Part shown: piece by piece, positions 1-8,805 of the stretch | Layout: each line of letters starts with the position of its first letter | Position numbering within the stretch: the first letter of the stretch is position 1 | Assembly: GCA_963825415.1 (NCBI GenBank) | Contig: CAWGTD010000006.1 | Span: 744,001 to 808,000 of the forward strand | Origin: BP-464 sp963825415 | GTDB lineage: Bacteria > Actinomycetota > Thermoleophilia > Solirubrobacterales > Solirubrobacteraceae | Length of the DNA stretch: 64,000 nucleotides | Direction: 5' to 3' | Notes under the pieces: model-generated | The model's database searches: none | Seen by the model: the letters and a program-made list of their open reading frames with translations, nothing else | What the model was told of the DNA's origin: nothing | Translations under genes and position numbers: made by a program

Positions 1-1
1 C

Positions 2-880
2 GTGACCCGTGCGGCGGTCGCCGCCGCGCTCACCGACGGCGACGACACCAGCGCGCTGCGCCGCGGCAACGGGATGCTCAACGTCATCTTCTCGGTCGCC
101 TTCGCGGTCGGCCCCGCCGTCGCGGGCGGCGCGGTGGCGGCGTTCGGTGCCGCGACGACGCTGCTCGGCGGCGCCGCGGTGCTGGCCGTCATGGCGATCG
201 TCGCGGGCGTCGCGGTACTCCCCTCGCTCGTCGTCGACGCAGAGGAGGACGGCCACGGCTGGTGGGAGAAGCTGGCGCGCGGTGTCCGGCACCTGCGCAG
301 CGAGCCGCTGGCGTCGCGGATGTTCGGCGGCCAGGCCGTGCTTTTGGTCCTGTTCACGATGATCCCGCCGATCGAGGTCGTCTACGCGCGCCACGAGCTG
401 GGGACCACGGCAGCCGGGCTCGGCGCCCTCCTGGGCGCGTGGGGCGCCGGGGCCGTGGCCGGCAGCGCGATCTTCGCCCGCGTCTCGCGCGGTTCCACGC
501 TGATCATGGCGCTCGGCGCCACAGCCGCGATCGGCGTCTCGTATCTCGGGATGGGCCTTGCCGGCACGCTGACCACCGCGTGCGTGCTCTCGGCCGTCGG
601 CGGCCTCGGCAACGGGATGCAGTGGGTGGCGTTCGTCACCTCGATCCAGGAGCGCGTCCCCGCACAGCTCCAGGCACGCGCGATGGCGCTTGTCGAGGCC
701 CTCGGCTCGGCCGTCCCCGGTCTCGGCTTCGCCCTCGGCGGCCTGCTGGCCACCGCCTTCTCCGCACGCGTCGCCTACATGTTCGCCGGCGCCGCGATCC
801 TCGGGATCGTCGCCGCCGCGACGCTCGTGCTGCGCGTCCTGCCTGGCACACAGCCGCACACCGCCGCCGTGATCGCCTGA
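2..880 (+). CDS. MFS exporter, C-terminal part (5' end outside window)
   Basis: The last 292 residues of a major facilitator superfamily exporter; the true start lies left of the window. Roughly eight Gly/Ala-rich hydrophobic segments are visible. A charged stretch at visible residues about 78-100 fits the cytoplasmic loop between the two six-helix halves. The Gly-rich helices and the lack of any binding-protein partner resemble EntS/YbdA-type exporters (MFS_3), but the substrate cannot be read from the sequence. The gene ends 35 bp before the acyltransferase on the same strand, so they may be co-transcribed. Family call is firm; specificity is unknown. Confidence 0.85.
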   Translation: MTRAAVAAALTDGDDTSALRRGNGMLNVIFSVAFAVGPAVAGGAVAAFGAATTLLGGAAVLAVMAIVAGVAVLPSLVVDAEEDGHGWWEKLARGVRHLRSEPLASRMFGGQAVLLVLFTMIPPIEVVYARHELGTTAAGLGALLGAWGAGAVAGSAIFARVSRGSTLIMALGATAAIGVSYLGMGLAGTLTTACVLSAVGGLGNGMQWVAFVTSIQERVPAQLQARAMALVEALGSAVPGLGFALGGLLATAFSARVAYMFAGAAILGIVAAATLVLRVLPGTQPHTAAVIA

Positions 881-915
881 CCCCTGCGGCGTCCGATGCG
901 CGAGGATGGGGCGCG

Positions 916-2349
916 GTGCGTTCCATCGACCGACTCAGCGCTCTCGACGCTGCCTTCATCGACCTCGACACCCCTCGCGCTCCGCTGCACGTCGGCTGGA
1001 CCATGCGCTTCGAGGGGCGTGCGCCGACGCTGTCCGCGCTGCGCCGGCACCTCGAGGCGCGCCTGGACCAGGTGCCCCGCTTCCGCCGACGGGCGGCACG
1101 CGCGCCGGGCGGGCTCGCGTGGGTCGACGATCAGACGTTCGACATCGCCCGGCACGTGCATGCCGTCTCGCTCGCGGCGCCGGGCGGACCCGCCGAGCTG
1201 CGCGACGTCGCCGGCGTCCTGCTCAGCGGTCCGCTCGACCCCGAACGCCCGCTGTGGCGGCTGCACCTCGTCGAGCGGCCGACCGGCGACGGCTTCGCGC
1301 TGGTCGGCCAGGCGCACCATGCGCTCGTCGACGGGATCGCGGCGGTCGACGTCGCGATGCTGCTGTTCGACGTGGCGGGCGCCGAGCCGCGTGCGCCCAG
1401 CCAGATCGCGTGGAGCCCAAAGCCGCCTCCGACGCGGGCCACCGCCATCGGCGACGCTGCCGGCGCGGGCATGCGCGGTGGGCTCGACGTTCTCCGAGAG
1501 CTCGGCCGCCGCGCCGCACAGCCAGCGGCGTCCTCCGCTGCGCTGCGCGAGGCGCGCGACACCATCGCCGGGGTGCTGTCGCCCGCGCCGGCCACCGGCC
1601 TGGACCGCTCGGTCACCGCCCGGCGGACGGTGGGGTTCGCCACCGCCTCGCTCGACGGGGTGCGCGAGGCCGGCCGCAGGCGCGGCGCGACCATCAACGA
1701 CGTCCTGCTGGCCGCCTCCTCGTTGGCACTCGGGCGCGCACTGCGCGGGATGGGCGACCGCCCCGCATTCCTGAAGGCGCTCGTGCCCGTCGACGTCCGC
1801 GACGGCGCGGCCGACGCGGAGCTCGGCAACGCGATCTCGTTCATGCCCGTCGACCTGCCTGTCGCCGAGACCGATCCCAGCGCGGTGCTGCGCACCATCC
1901 GTGACCGCACGCGCGTCGCCAAGTCCGGGGGCGCCGCGGCGGCCTTCGGCGCTCTGGCGCGCGCCGGCGACCTGCTGCCGCCGGTAGCGCGGCGGCTGGT
2001 GGCGCGGGCCGCGATGCGGGCGGCGCCGTTCAACGCCGCGATCTCGAACGTTCCCGGGCCGCCCGTGCCGCTGGCGCTGCTCGGCCGCAGGCTGACGTCG
2101 ATCCATCCCGCCGTACCGCTGCTCGACGGCCACGCGGTGAGCATCGGGGCGCTGTCCTACGAGGGCCGCCTGCACGTCGGCCTCTACGCCGACCCCGCGA
2201 TCGTCACCGATGTCGCCGGACTGGCCCGCGACGTCGAGTCTGCGTTCGACACGCTGCGTCTGGCTCCCGAGCGGCCCACGGGCCCGGAGCCGCCGTGGCG
2301 TCGCCGCGCCCAGGCACGGCGGGCCGCAACGAGGTCGGGTACGCCGTGA
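916..2349 (+). CDS. Wax ester synthase/diacylglycerol acyltransferase (WS/DGAT)
   Basis: Bifunctional WS/DGAT-type acyltransferase of 477 residues, which transfers acyl-CoA to fatty alcohol or diacylglycerol to make storage lipid. The catalytic HHxxxDG motif is HHALVDG at residues 134-140. The N-terminus RLSALDAAF and the C-terminal WES domain are typical of the family, and length is normal. The GTG start at 916 is chosen because it puts this N-terminal motif at residue 6 and follows a GAGGA at 903-907. The stop overlaps the GTG of the next gene (GTGA), so the two are translationally coupled. Actinobacterial genomes often hold several copies; the acyl acceptor here is unknown. Confidence 0.92.
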   Translation: MRSIDRLSALDAAFIDLDTPRAPLHVGWTMRFEGRAPTLSALRRHLEARLDQVPRFRRRAARAPGGLAWVDDQTFDIARHVHAVSLAAPGGPAELRDVAGVLLSGPLDPERPLWRLHLVERPTGDGFALVGQAHHALVDGIAAVDVAMLLFDVAGAEPRAPSQIAWSPKPPPTRATAIGDAAGAGMRGGLDVLRELGRRAAQPAASSAALREARDTIAGVLSPAPATGLDRSVTARRTVGFATASLDGVREAGRRRGATINDVLLAASSLALGRALRGMGDRPAFLKALVPVDVRDGAADAELGNAISFMPVDLPVAETDPSAVLRTIRDRTRVAKSGGAAAAFGALARAGDLLPPVARRLVARAAMRAAPFNAAISNVPGPPVPLALLGRRLTSIHPAVPLLDGHAVSIGALSYEGRLHVGLYADPAIVTDVAGLARDVESAFDTLRLAPERPTGPEPPWRRRAQARRAATRSGTP

Positions 2350-3740
2350 GCGAGCGCATCGTCGACGTCGTGGTCGTCGGCGCCGGACCGGCCGGGGAGG
2401 TCGTGGCGGGCCGGCTCGGCGCCGCGGGGGTCGTGGTCGCGCTGGTCGAACGCGAGCTGATCGGCGGCGAGTGCTCCTACTTCGCATGCATGCCCTCCAA
2501 GGGACTTCTGCGCCCCGGGCAGGCGCTCGCGGAGGCGCGCCGCATCCCCGGCGCCGCGGAGGCCGCGAGCGGAGAGCTCGACGTGCCGGCCGCGCTCGCC
2601 CGCCGCGACGAGATCATCCACAACCTCCACGACGACGGCCAGCTGCCGTGGCTGGAGGAGCGCAACGTGCAGCTCGTCCGCGGACACGGGCGCCTGGACG
2701 GCGAGCGCCGCGTGCGGGTCGACGACGAGGTGCTCGAGGCGCGGCAGGCGGTCGTGATCGCCACCGGCACCACCGCCAGCATCCCGCCGGTTCCCGGCCT
2801 GCGCGAGGCCGACCCGTGGACGAACCGCGAGGCGACCACCGCGCAGCACGTCCCCGAGCGGCTGATCGTGCTCGGAGGCGGCCCGGTGGGCTGCGAGCTG
2901 GCACAGGCATTCCGCTCGCTCGGGTCGGCCTCGGTACTGCTGGAAGGAGAGGACCGGCTGCTCGGACGCGAGGAGCCGTTCGCGGGCGAGGAGGTCCGCG
3001 CGGCGCTCGAGGGCGACGGCGTGGAGGTTCGCACCGGCGCGAAGGCGGCCAAGGTCAACCGCGAGCCCGGGCGCGGGCGGGTGACGGTCGAGCTCGACGG
3101 CGGCGAGTCGGTCGAGGGCGACGAGTTGCTCGTCGCGACGGGCCGGCGGCCTCACACCGACGACCTCGGGCTCGAGACCGTGGGCATCGAGCCCGGGAAG
3201 CCGATCGACGTCGGCGACGACCTGCGCGCGCCCGGCCACGACTGGCTGTACGTCATCGGCGATGCCAACGGCCGCGTGCTGCTGACCCACATGGGCAAGT
3301 ACCAGGCGCGCCTGGTCGCCGACCGCATCACCGGGACCGAGCGCCCGCTGTGCAGCGACGGGGCGACGTCGCCGCGCGTGACGTTCACCGAGCCCCAGGT
3401 CGCCGCTGTCGGGCAGACGCTGGAGGCGGCGCAGGCGGCCGGCCTCGACGCCTTCTGCGTCGACGCGACCACCTCGGGCAACGCGGGCGGCAGCTTCTAC
3501 GGCCGCAATGTGCCGGGCACGACCCGGCTGGTGATCGAGCGTGTCACCAACCGCGTGCTCGGCGCGACGATCGTCGGCGCCGAGGTCGCCGACTTCCTCC
3601 ACGCCGCGACGCTCGCGGTGGTCGGAGAGCTGACGATGGACCGGGTCTGGCACGCGGTCCCGGCGTTCCCGACGCGCAGCGAGGTCTGGCTGCACCTGAT
3701 CGAGGCCTGGGAGCGCGAGGTCGGCCGGCTCGAGCGCTAG
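2346..3740 (+). CDS. FAD/NAD(P)-dependent pyridine nucleotide-disulfide oxidoreductase
   Basis: Flavoprotein of 464 residues with the layout of dihydrolipoamide dehydrogenase and mercuric reductase. It has an FAD GxGxxG at 12-17, a redox CX4C pair (GECSYFACMPSK, Cys43 and Cys48), a second NAD(P) Rossmann motif (GGGPVGCE) in the middle and a C-terminal dimerization domain. In classical members the C-terminal base is a His-Glu pair in HPTxxE; here the equivalent reads FPTRSE near 441-446, with Phe where His is expected, so the acceptor is probably not lipoamide. It starts at GTG 2346, overlapping the WS/DGAT stop by 4 bp. Substrate unknown. Confidence 0.88.
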   Translation: MSERIVDVVVVGAGPAGEVVAGRLGAAGVVVALVERELIGGECSYFACMPSKGLLRPGQALAEARRIPGAAEAASGELDVPAALARRDEIIHNLHDDGQLPWLEERNVQLVRGHGRLDGERRVRVDDEVLEARQAVVIATGTTASIPPVPGLREADPWTNREATTAQHVPERLIVLGGGPVGCELAQAFRSLGSASVLLEGEDRLLGREEPFAGEEVRAALEGDGVEVRTGAKAAKVNREPGRGRVTVELDGGESVEGDELLVATGRRPHTDDLGLETVGIEPGKPIDVGDDLRAPGHDWLYVIGDANGRVLLTHMGKYQARLVADRITGTERPLCSDGATSPRVTFTEPQVAAVGQTLEAAQAAGLDAFCVDATTSGNAGGSFYGRNVPGTTRLVIERVTNRVLGATIVGAEVADFLHAATLAVVGELTMDRVWHAVPAFPTRSEVWLHLIEAWEREVGRLER

Positions 3741-3744
3741 TCGC

Positions 3745-3750
3745 TAGGTT
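3745..3750 (+). promoter_or_regulatory. -10 element of a leaderless promoter (GT2 gene)
   Basis: TAGGTT ends exactly 6 nt before the GTG start at 3757, so transcription would begin at or next to the start codon. No convincing -35 and no Shine-Dalgarno sequence are visible. The same TAGGTT-N6-start layout recurs at 11413, 31288 and 60061. Confidence 0.5.
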
Positions 3751-3756
3751 GCGCAG

Positions 3757-4854
3757 GTGGCGGCTGCCTCCACCAACGGCAACGGCAGATACCCCGATCC
3801 GGCACCTGCGCTCGCCGTGGTGGTCCCGGCCACCGACCACGCGGTCTTCCTCGACGCGTGCCTCGCGTCGCTCCAGGAAGCTCGCGGCGACACCGACGAG
3901 ATCTTCGTCGTTCGAGACGCATCGGCGCCGCCGCTTCCCGCCGGCGCGGTGCTCGTGGCCCACATCGCCGACAGCGGTCCGGCGGCGGCGCGCAACGCCG
4001 GGGCGTTGATGACGTCGGCAGACGTCCTGGTATTCGTCGACGCGGACGTCGTGGTGGCGCCGGACTTCCTCGACCGCATCCGTGCCACGTTCGCGGCTCG
4101 GCCCGACCTCGACGGTGTCTTCGGCGCCTACGACGACGACGTCCGGGGGGCGCGCCTGGTATCGGCGTTCCGCAACCTCCTGCACCACCACGTCCACCAT
4201 TCGGCCGCCGGGCCGGCCACGACGTTCTGGACCGGGCTGGGCGCGATCCGCCGCTCGACGTTCGTGGCGGTGGGTGGCCTCGACGAGACGCTGCGCTTCC
4301 TGGAGGACATCGAGCTCGGAGCGCGGCTCCAGGAGGCGGGAGCGACGATCGAGCTCGATCCACGCCTGGCGGGCGGCCACCTGAAGGGCTACACGCTGCT
4401 GGAGATGGTCCGGACCGACCTGCTCGAGCGGGGAGTCCCGTGGGTGCGCCTGATCCTCTCCGGTCGCGCCTCTGCACGGGCGTTGAACGCCGGGGTCCAC
4501 CACCGCATCGGAGCGGGGCTCGTGCTCGCGGGGCTCACGGCTGCGGCCGCTCGCCGGCCGGCCCCGGCGGCGTCCTTCGGTGCGGCGTTCCTGATGCTCA
4601 ATCGAGACTTCCACGCGCTTCTGCGGCGGCGCCTCGGCTGGCGCGGCGCGCTGGCCGGTCCACCACTGCACGCGCTGCACCTCGCGATGTCGAGTCTTGC
4701 GGTGCCGCTGGGGATCGCAAGTCATCTCCTGCGGCAAGACCGGGCAGCCGAGCCCCGCAAGCCGAGAACCATGAGCATCTGGGCGACGAGCGGTGCGAAG
4801 ACCGACCGGCGCCAGCGCGGCGCCGTTACCCCGGCGGCGATCAGGCGCCCGTAG
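3757..4854 (+). CDS. Family 2 glycosyltransferase, membrane-anchored
   Basis: GT-A fold family 2 glycosyltransferase of 365 residues. The N-terminal domain begins with LAVVVPATDH, the nucleotide-sugar/metal site is VFVDADVVV (DxD), and the acceptor-side acidic motif is FLEDIELG. The C-terminal third has hydrophobic stretches (about 250-275 and 300-330) suggesting membrane attachment. GTG start at 3757 lies 6 nt after a -10 box and lacks a Shine-Dalgarno sequence. The 3' end overlaps the convergent ABC ATPase gene by 14 bp. With the methyltransferase and exporter facing it, a role in building an envelope glycan is likely; sugar and acceptor are unknown. Confidence 0.85.
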   Translation: MAAASTNGNGRYPDPAPALAVVVPATDHAVFLDACLASLQEARGDTDEIFVVRDASAPPLPAGAVLVAHIADSGPAAARNAGALMTSADVLVFVDADVVVAPDFLDRIRATFAARPDLDGVFGAYDDDVRGARLVSAFRNLLHHHVHHSAAGPATTFWTGLGAIRRSTFVAVGGLDETLRFLEDIELGARLQEAGATIELDPRLAGGHLKGYTLLEMVRTDLLERGVPWVRLILSGRASARALNAGVHHRIGAGLVLAGLTAAAARRPAPAASFGAAFLMLNRDFHALLRRRLGWRGALAGPPLHALHLAMSSLAVPLGIASHLLRQDRAAEPRKPRTMSIWATSGAKTDRRQRGAVTPAAIRRP

Positions 4855-5605
4855 AGGCGCGCCCGTCGCCCGCCACGACCTTCAGCGGCGACGCACCGCT
4901 CACCTCGGCGAAGGTCCCGTGCCTGACCAGCGCTCCACGATCGAACAGGACGGCGTCGTCGCACAGGTCGCGCAACAACGTGAGGTCGTGCCCCGCGGCA
5001 AGCACCGCTCCGCCGCGCGCGAGGACGTCCCCGACGATTGCGCTCAGCCGCGTACGGAACTGGCCGTCGAGCGCCTCGTGGATCTCGTCCAGCAACAACA
5101 CGCGCGGCCGCGCGCTGACCGCAACCGCCAGGCCCAGGCGCGCCCGCATTCCCTGTGACCAGGCCGCGACGGGCCGGTCGAACGCCGCGCCGAGCTCGCT
5201 GAACTCGGCGGCATGCGCGATCGCGGCGGCGACGTCCTTGCGGGGGATCCCGTGCAGGACCGCCAGCAGGCTGGCGTTCTCCCGCCCGGAGAGCGGGCGC
5301 AGCAGGCCCGCGTCGCTGGCCAGCAGCGCGCCTACAGGCCCGGCGACCCGGGCGACCCCCGTGTCGGCGGGCAAGACCCCGGCCAGCAGGCGTAGGAGCG
5401 TCGTCTTTCCCGAGCCGCTGGGGCCGAGCAGCGCCACGGCCTGCCCCGGCGCCACCGTGAGGTCGACGTCGTGTAGCCCCCAAACCGTCTCTCCGCGGCG
5501 GCGCAGCCGCGCCGCGATCGGCGTCACCACGTGTTGGGAGTGGTCGAGCTCGAACCGCACGCCCGCGCCCCGCAGCTCCACCAGCGGCGTCGGCGTGTCG
5601 CTCAT
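4841..5605 (-). CDS. Polysaccharide-export ABC transporter ATPase (Wzt/TagH type)
   Basis: ATPase of 254 residues. Walker A is GPSGSGKT at 61-68, the signature is WSQGMRARL at about 149-157 (replacing LSGGQ), and Walker B VLLLDE is at 169-174. The xSxGMRARL signature and an N-terminal stretch of about 40 residues ahead of the ABC core are characteristic of KpsT/Wzt/TagH ATPases that energize export of lipid-linked glycans. There is no C-terminal carbohydrate-binding domain. The ATG overlaps the stop of the permease gene (ATGA), so subunits are translationally coupled. Confidence 0.92.
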   Translation of the reverse strand: MSDTPTPLVELRGAGVRFELDHSQHVVTPIAARLRRRGETVWGLHDVDLTVAPGQAVALLGPSGSGKTTLLRLLAGVLPADTGVARVAGPVGALLASDAGLLRPLSGRENASLLAVLHGIPRKDVAAAIAHAAEFSELGAAFDRPVAAWSQGMRARLGLAVAVSARPRVLLLDEIHEALDGQFRTRLSAIVGDVLARGGAVLAAGHDLTLLRDLCDDAVLFDRGALVRHGTFAEVSGASPLKVVAGDGRASTGA

Positions 5606-6342
5606 CCCGACACCTTCGCCAGATGCGGGGACTCGGCGCGGAACACCGGCAGGCAGACCGCGAGGATGAGCCCGGCGGCTCCGAGCGGCGCCAGCAGATG
5701 CCAGGCCGCCGGGGCCTGGCCGTCCAGCAGCACGGCGCGGAACCCCTCGAACAACCCGGTCATGGGGTTGATCGGCAGCAGGTCGCGGGCGGTGCCGTGG
5801 ATGACGTCGAGGGCGACCAACCCCGGCGCCGCGAAGAACAGCGTCCGCACCATGCTGATGGCGAACTGGCGCAGCTCGGGAAACCAGAGTCCGCAGATGG
5901 CCGCGGCGTAGGAGAACGCCAGGGCGAGCACGAGCGTCACGGCGACGAGCGGCGCGAGCCACAGGACCGCGACCGTTGGCGCGATCGCGTAGGCGCCCAT
6001 CATCCCGGCAAGCAGCAATGCGCTGGCGGCGAACGCGATCGACTCGGTCACAACCGAGGCGACCGGGAGCAGGACGCCTGGGAACCGCAGGTTGATGATT
6101 ATCGGGGCGCGGGTCTCGACGGCGCGCAGCGCGTTGATCGTCGTCGACATCAGCAGCTGGAACGGCACCACGGCACACGCGAGCGACAGGCCCGGCGCCC
6201 GGCCGGGGCGGTCCAGCAGCACCGCGACCAGCAACAGGTAGATGCCGACGAGGGCGAACGGGTCCAGCAGCCACTTGACCATGCGCGAGGTGCCGCGCCC
6301 GTAGCGTGCGCGGAGATCGGAGATCGCAAGCGCCTGCACCAT
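5602..6342 (-). CDS. ABC-2 type polysaccharide export permease
   Basis: Membrane subunit of 246 residues with about six hydrophobic helices. The short N-terminal motif (ISDLRARYGRG) before the first helix and the NPMTGLFEGFRAVLLDG motif before the last helices are typical of Wzm/TagG/KpsM permeases. It is encoded directly before, and overlapping, the ATPase. ATG 6342 is chosen because it places the conserved DLRARY motif near residue 10; an in-frame GTG 21 bp upstream is possible. Together with the ATPase it should move an undecaprenyl- or lipid-linked glycan across the membrane. Confidence 0.9.
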   Translation of the reverse strand: MVQALAISDLRARYGRGTSRMVKWLLDPFALVGIYLLLVAVLLDRPGRAPGLSLACAVVPFQLLMSTTINALRAVETRAPIIINLRFPGVLLPVASVVTESIAFAASALLLAGMMGAYAIAPTVAVLWLAPLVAVTLVLALAFSYAAAICGLWFPELRQFAISMVRTLFFAAPGLVALDVIHGTARDLLPINPMTGLFEGFRAVLLDGQAPAAWHLLAPLGAAGLILAVCLPVFRAESPHLAKVSG

Positions 6343-6395
6343 GTGCACCCAGGATGCGGTCACGACCCGCGATGGTCCCACACCGTCCTGCACGG

Positions 6396-7049
6396 CTATT
6401 CCGTGCGGCGCACGGCCACCGCCGCGTCGACCTCCTCGACGACCTCCCACCCGGGCGCGGTCCGCACCAGCCCGTCGACCACCGCCGTCGGGCCGGGCAG
6501 CCCGACCCCGTCCGGCCGGCCGAGCCGGGCGTCGTGGAAGAGCATCAGCCCGCCCTGGCCGACCAGCGGGCTCCACAGCTCCCAGTCGGTCCGCACGCCC
6601 TGCTCGCTGTGGTCGCCGTCGACGAAGACGAGGTCGACCGGCCCACCGGTCCAGCGGTGCGCGACGTCCTCGCTGAAGGCCACGTGCCAGACCACCTGCG
6701 GCCCGCCGTCCTTCGCCGCACGCGCCACGACGCGCTTGGTCGCCGCCTCGACCGCACCCCAGCCCGGACGCAGCGCGTCGGGGTGGTGGCCGAAGGGGTC
6801 GATCAGGTGCAGCTCGGCGCCCGCGTCGAGGATCCGGCACAGCACGATCGCGCTGGAGCCCTCGTAGACGCCGATCTCGACCACGCGCCTGCGCCCCGCC
6901 GCCAGCCGCTCCAGCAGCGCGGCCTCGCCCGCCGAGTGCATCGGCCGTGGCGGGATGACGCCGGCGCCGACGGCAAGGGCGCGCAGGCGCGGCGCGTCGC
7001 GCACCCGGTCGGGCACCAGCGACCGGACCCGCTGCGGCAAGAAGGTCAC
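6396..7049 (-). CDS. Class I SAM-dependent methyltransferase (Methyltransf_24 type)
   Basis: Methyltransferase of 217 residues. The SAM-binding motif I is VVEIGVYEGSSA, followed by the acidic strand LHLIDPFG and the strand VDLVFVDGDHS, then LMLFHD. This pattern fits the Methyltransf_24/CmcI-like O-methyltransferases acting on sugars or small molecules. GTG start at 7049 is preceded by GGAGG about 9 nt upstream. It is the first gene of the methyltransferase-permease-ATPase operon (53 bp before the permease), so methylation of the exported glycan, for example as an end cap, is a reasonable inference. Confidence 0.85.
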   Translation of the reverse strand: MTFLPQRVRSLVPDRVRDAPRLRALAVGAGVIPPRPMHSAGEAALLERLAAGRRRVVEIGVYEGSSAIVLCRILDAGAELHLIDPFGHHPDALRPGWGAVEAATKRVVARAAKDGGPQVVWHVAFSEDVAHRWTGGPVDLVFVDGDHSEQGVRTDWELWSPLVGQGGLMLFHDARLGRPDGVGLPGPTAVVDGLVRTAPGWEVVEEVDAAVAVRRTE

Positions 7050-7105
7050 CCCTTGCCTCCCTCCGGTCGGCGCTGGCGGAGACGAACGCCGGCCATCCCG
7101 GCCGT

Positions 7106-7125
7106 CGTGAACGGGCCTTCGGCCC
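7106..7125 (-). terminator. Short GC hairpin right after the aldolase stop
   Basis: GGGCCTTCGGCCC (5-bp stem, 3-nt loop) begins at the stop codon of the aldolase gene; outer bases CGTGA/TCACG can extend the stem. There is no U-run. A near-identical copy sits after the patatin gene at 24552-24573. Confidence 0.45.
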
Positions 7126-8171
7126 TCACGCGGCGGCGTCGACCGCGGCCGCCACGTCGGCGGCAAATGCGTCGATGTCGGCCTCCGTGGTGTCCCACGA
7201 GCACATCCAGCGCACCTCGCCGGTCGCCTCGTCCCAGGTGTAGAAGAACCAGCGCTCGCGCACCCGCTCGGCCACGCCCGGCGGCAAGATCGCGAAGACC
7301 GCGTTGGCCTGCACCTGCTGGGTCAGCGTGACGCCCGGGACGCCCGCGACCGCGTCGGCGAGCCGGGCGGCCATCGCGTTGGCGTGGCCCGCCGCGCTGC
7401 GCCACAGCTCGCCCGTCGAGCAGGGCATCGAACTGCGCCGCGATGAAGCGCATCTTCGACGCGAGCTGCATCGACTGCTTGCGCAGGTAGGGCATCGCGT
7501 CGACCGCCGCGCCCGGGCGCAACAGCACGACGGCCTCGCCCGCCAGCATCCCGGCCTTCGTCCCGCCGAAGGACAGCGCGTCGACCCCCACGTCCGTGGT
7601 CAGCGCGCGCAGCGGCAGGTCCGAGGGCGGCGGCCGCGTTGGTCAACCGCGCCCCGTCGACGTGCAGCAGCAGCCCCTGCTCGTGCGCGAGATCGGCCAG
7701 CGCACGGATCTCCTCGGGCGCGTAGACCGTCCCCATCTCCGTCGACTGGCTGATCGACAGGACGCGCGGCTGCACGGCGTGCTCGTCGCCGAAGCGCGCC
7801 AGCTTGGGCCGCACGAGCTCCGGGGTCAGCTTGCCGTCGGGCGTCGCGACGGCAAGCAGCTTGATGCCGGCGAGCGCCTCGGGCGCACCGCCCTCGTCGA
7901 CGTTGAGGTGCGCGGTCTCGGCGCAGACCACTCCCTCCCACGGCCGCAACAGCGCGCGCAGCGCGACGACGTTCGCGCCGGTGCCGTTGAACACCAGGAA
8001 CGTCTCGGCGCCGTCGCCGAAGATCTCGCGGAACCGCTGCGCGACCGCCGCGGTGCGCTCGTCGTGGCCGTAGGAGGGAGCGTGGCCCTCGTTCGCCGCG
8101 GCGATCGCCGCGAGCACCTCGGGCAGGATCCCGGCGTGGTTGTCGGAGCCGAACCCGCGCGCCGCGGTCAT
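7126..8171 (-). CDS. Low-specificity L-threonine aldolase-like PLP enzyme (two frameshifts)
   Basis: PLP-dependent beta-eliminating lyase of the threonine aldolase family, about 347 residues once repaired. The start GFGSDNHAGILPEV, the strand LLLHVDGARL and the PLP-lysine motif ALSFGGTKAGM are all clear. The reading frame is broken twice, near 7621 (an extra base in the codons for ALG|LPLR) and in the GGG run at 7412-7414 (LLDG|ELW). Removing one base at each gives one continuous protein, so these look like sequencing errors or very recent mutations. ATG overlaps the SDR stop (ATGA). It probably cleaves a beta-hydroxy amino acid to glycine and an aldehyde; the real substrate is unproven. Confidence 0.82.
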
Positions 8172-8805
8172 CCGTGCAGCGAGAGCCGCTGGCCGTTCAT
8201 CCTGCTGCCGTGCTCGCCGACCAGGAAGGCGATCGCCTCGGCAAGGTCGGCCGCCGGCGTGAACGTCGGCTTGTCGCCGATCGCGTGCACGACCAGGACG
8301 TTGGCCGTCCCGCCGTGCTCGCCGAGGTCGCGCGCCATGCGCCAGCGTCCATGCCTCGGCGGCCGCCTTCGCGGCGGCGTAGGCGGCGTTCGTGGCGTCG
8401 GGCCGCTGGGCCTGCGAGGAGGACACGAGCACGAACCGCCCGGACGCCTCACGCAGCGGCGGCAGGAACGCCCGCGACGCGTTGCGCAGCGTGTCGATGA
8501 GCAGCGAGCGCAGGAACTCCCAGTCCTCCTCGGGCGTCTCGTCGATCGCCGTGCCGCCGCGCCAGCCGCCCACGAGGTGCAGCAACGCGTCGACGCGGCC
8601 GAATTTTGTCGACCAGCGAGTCCACCCATGCCTGCGCGGCGGCGGGGTCCAGCAGGTCGACCGCCTGGCCGTCGTCGACCCCGCTGTCGGCCAGCGCGTC
8701 GGCGTTGCGGTCGATTCCGGCGACGGTGTGTCCGTCCTGCTTCAGCCGCTTGACGACCACCGGCCCCAGGCCGCCCCCGGCGCCGGCCACCGCGATAACG
8801 CTCAT
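8168..8805 (-). CDS. Short-chain dehydrogenase/reductase (two frameshifts)
   Basis: SDR-family oxidoreductase of about 211 residues after repair. It has the N-terminal NAD(P) motif VAGAGGGLG, the catalytic serine region FVLVSSSQA and YxxxK as YAAAK. The C-terminus ends with the usual SRMNGQRLSLHG. Two single-base insertions break the frame: in the TTTT run at 8604-8607 (VDK|FGRV) and at about 8339 (TLA|MARD). It overlaps both neighbours by ATGA, so the three-gene operon is translationally coupled. Catalytic residues survive, so an active enzyme is expected if the indels are errors. Substrate unknown, plausibly a hydroxy acid or aldehyde linked to the aldolase. Confidence 0.82.

Noticed and set aside
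775..2487. 570-codon minus-strand frame opposite the WS/DGAT gene
   Set aside because: Shadow frame, extremely rich in Arg and Gly; the plus strand carries the HHxxxDG acyltransferase.
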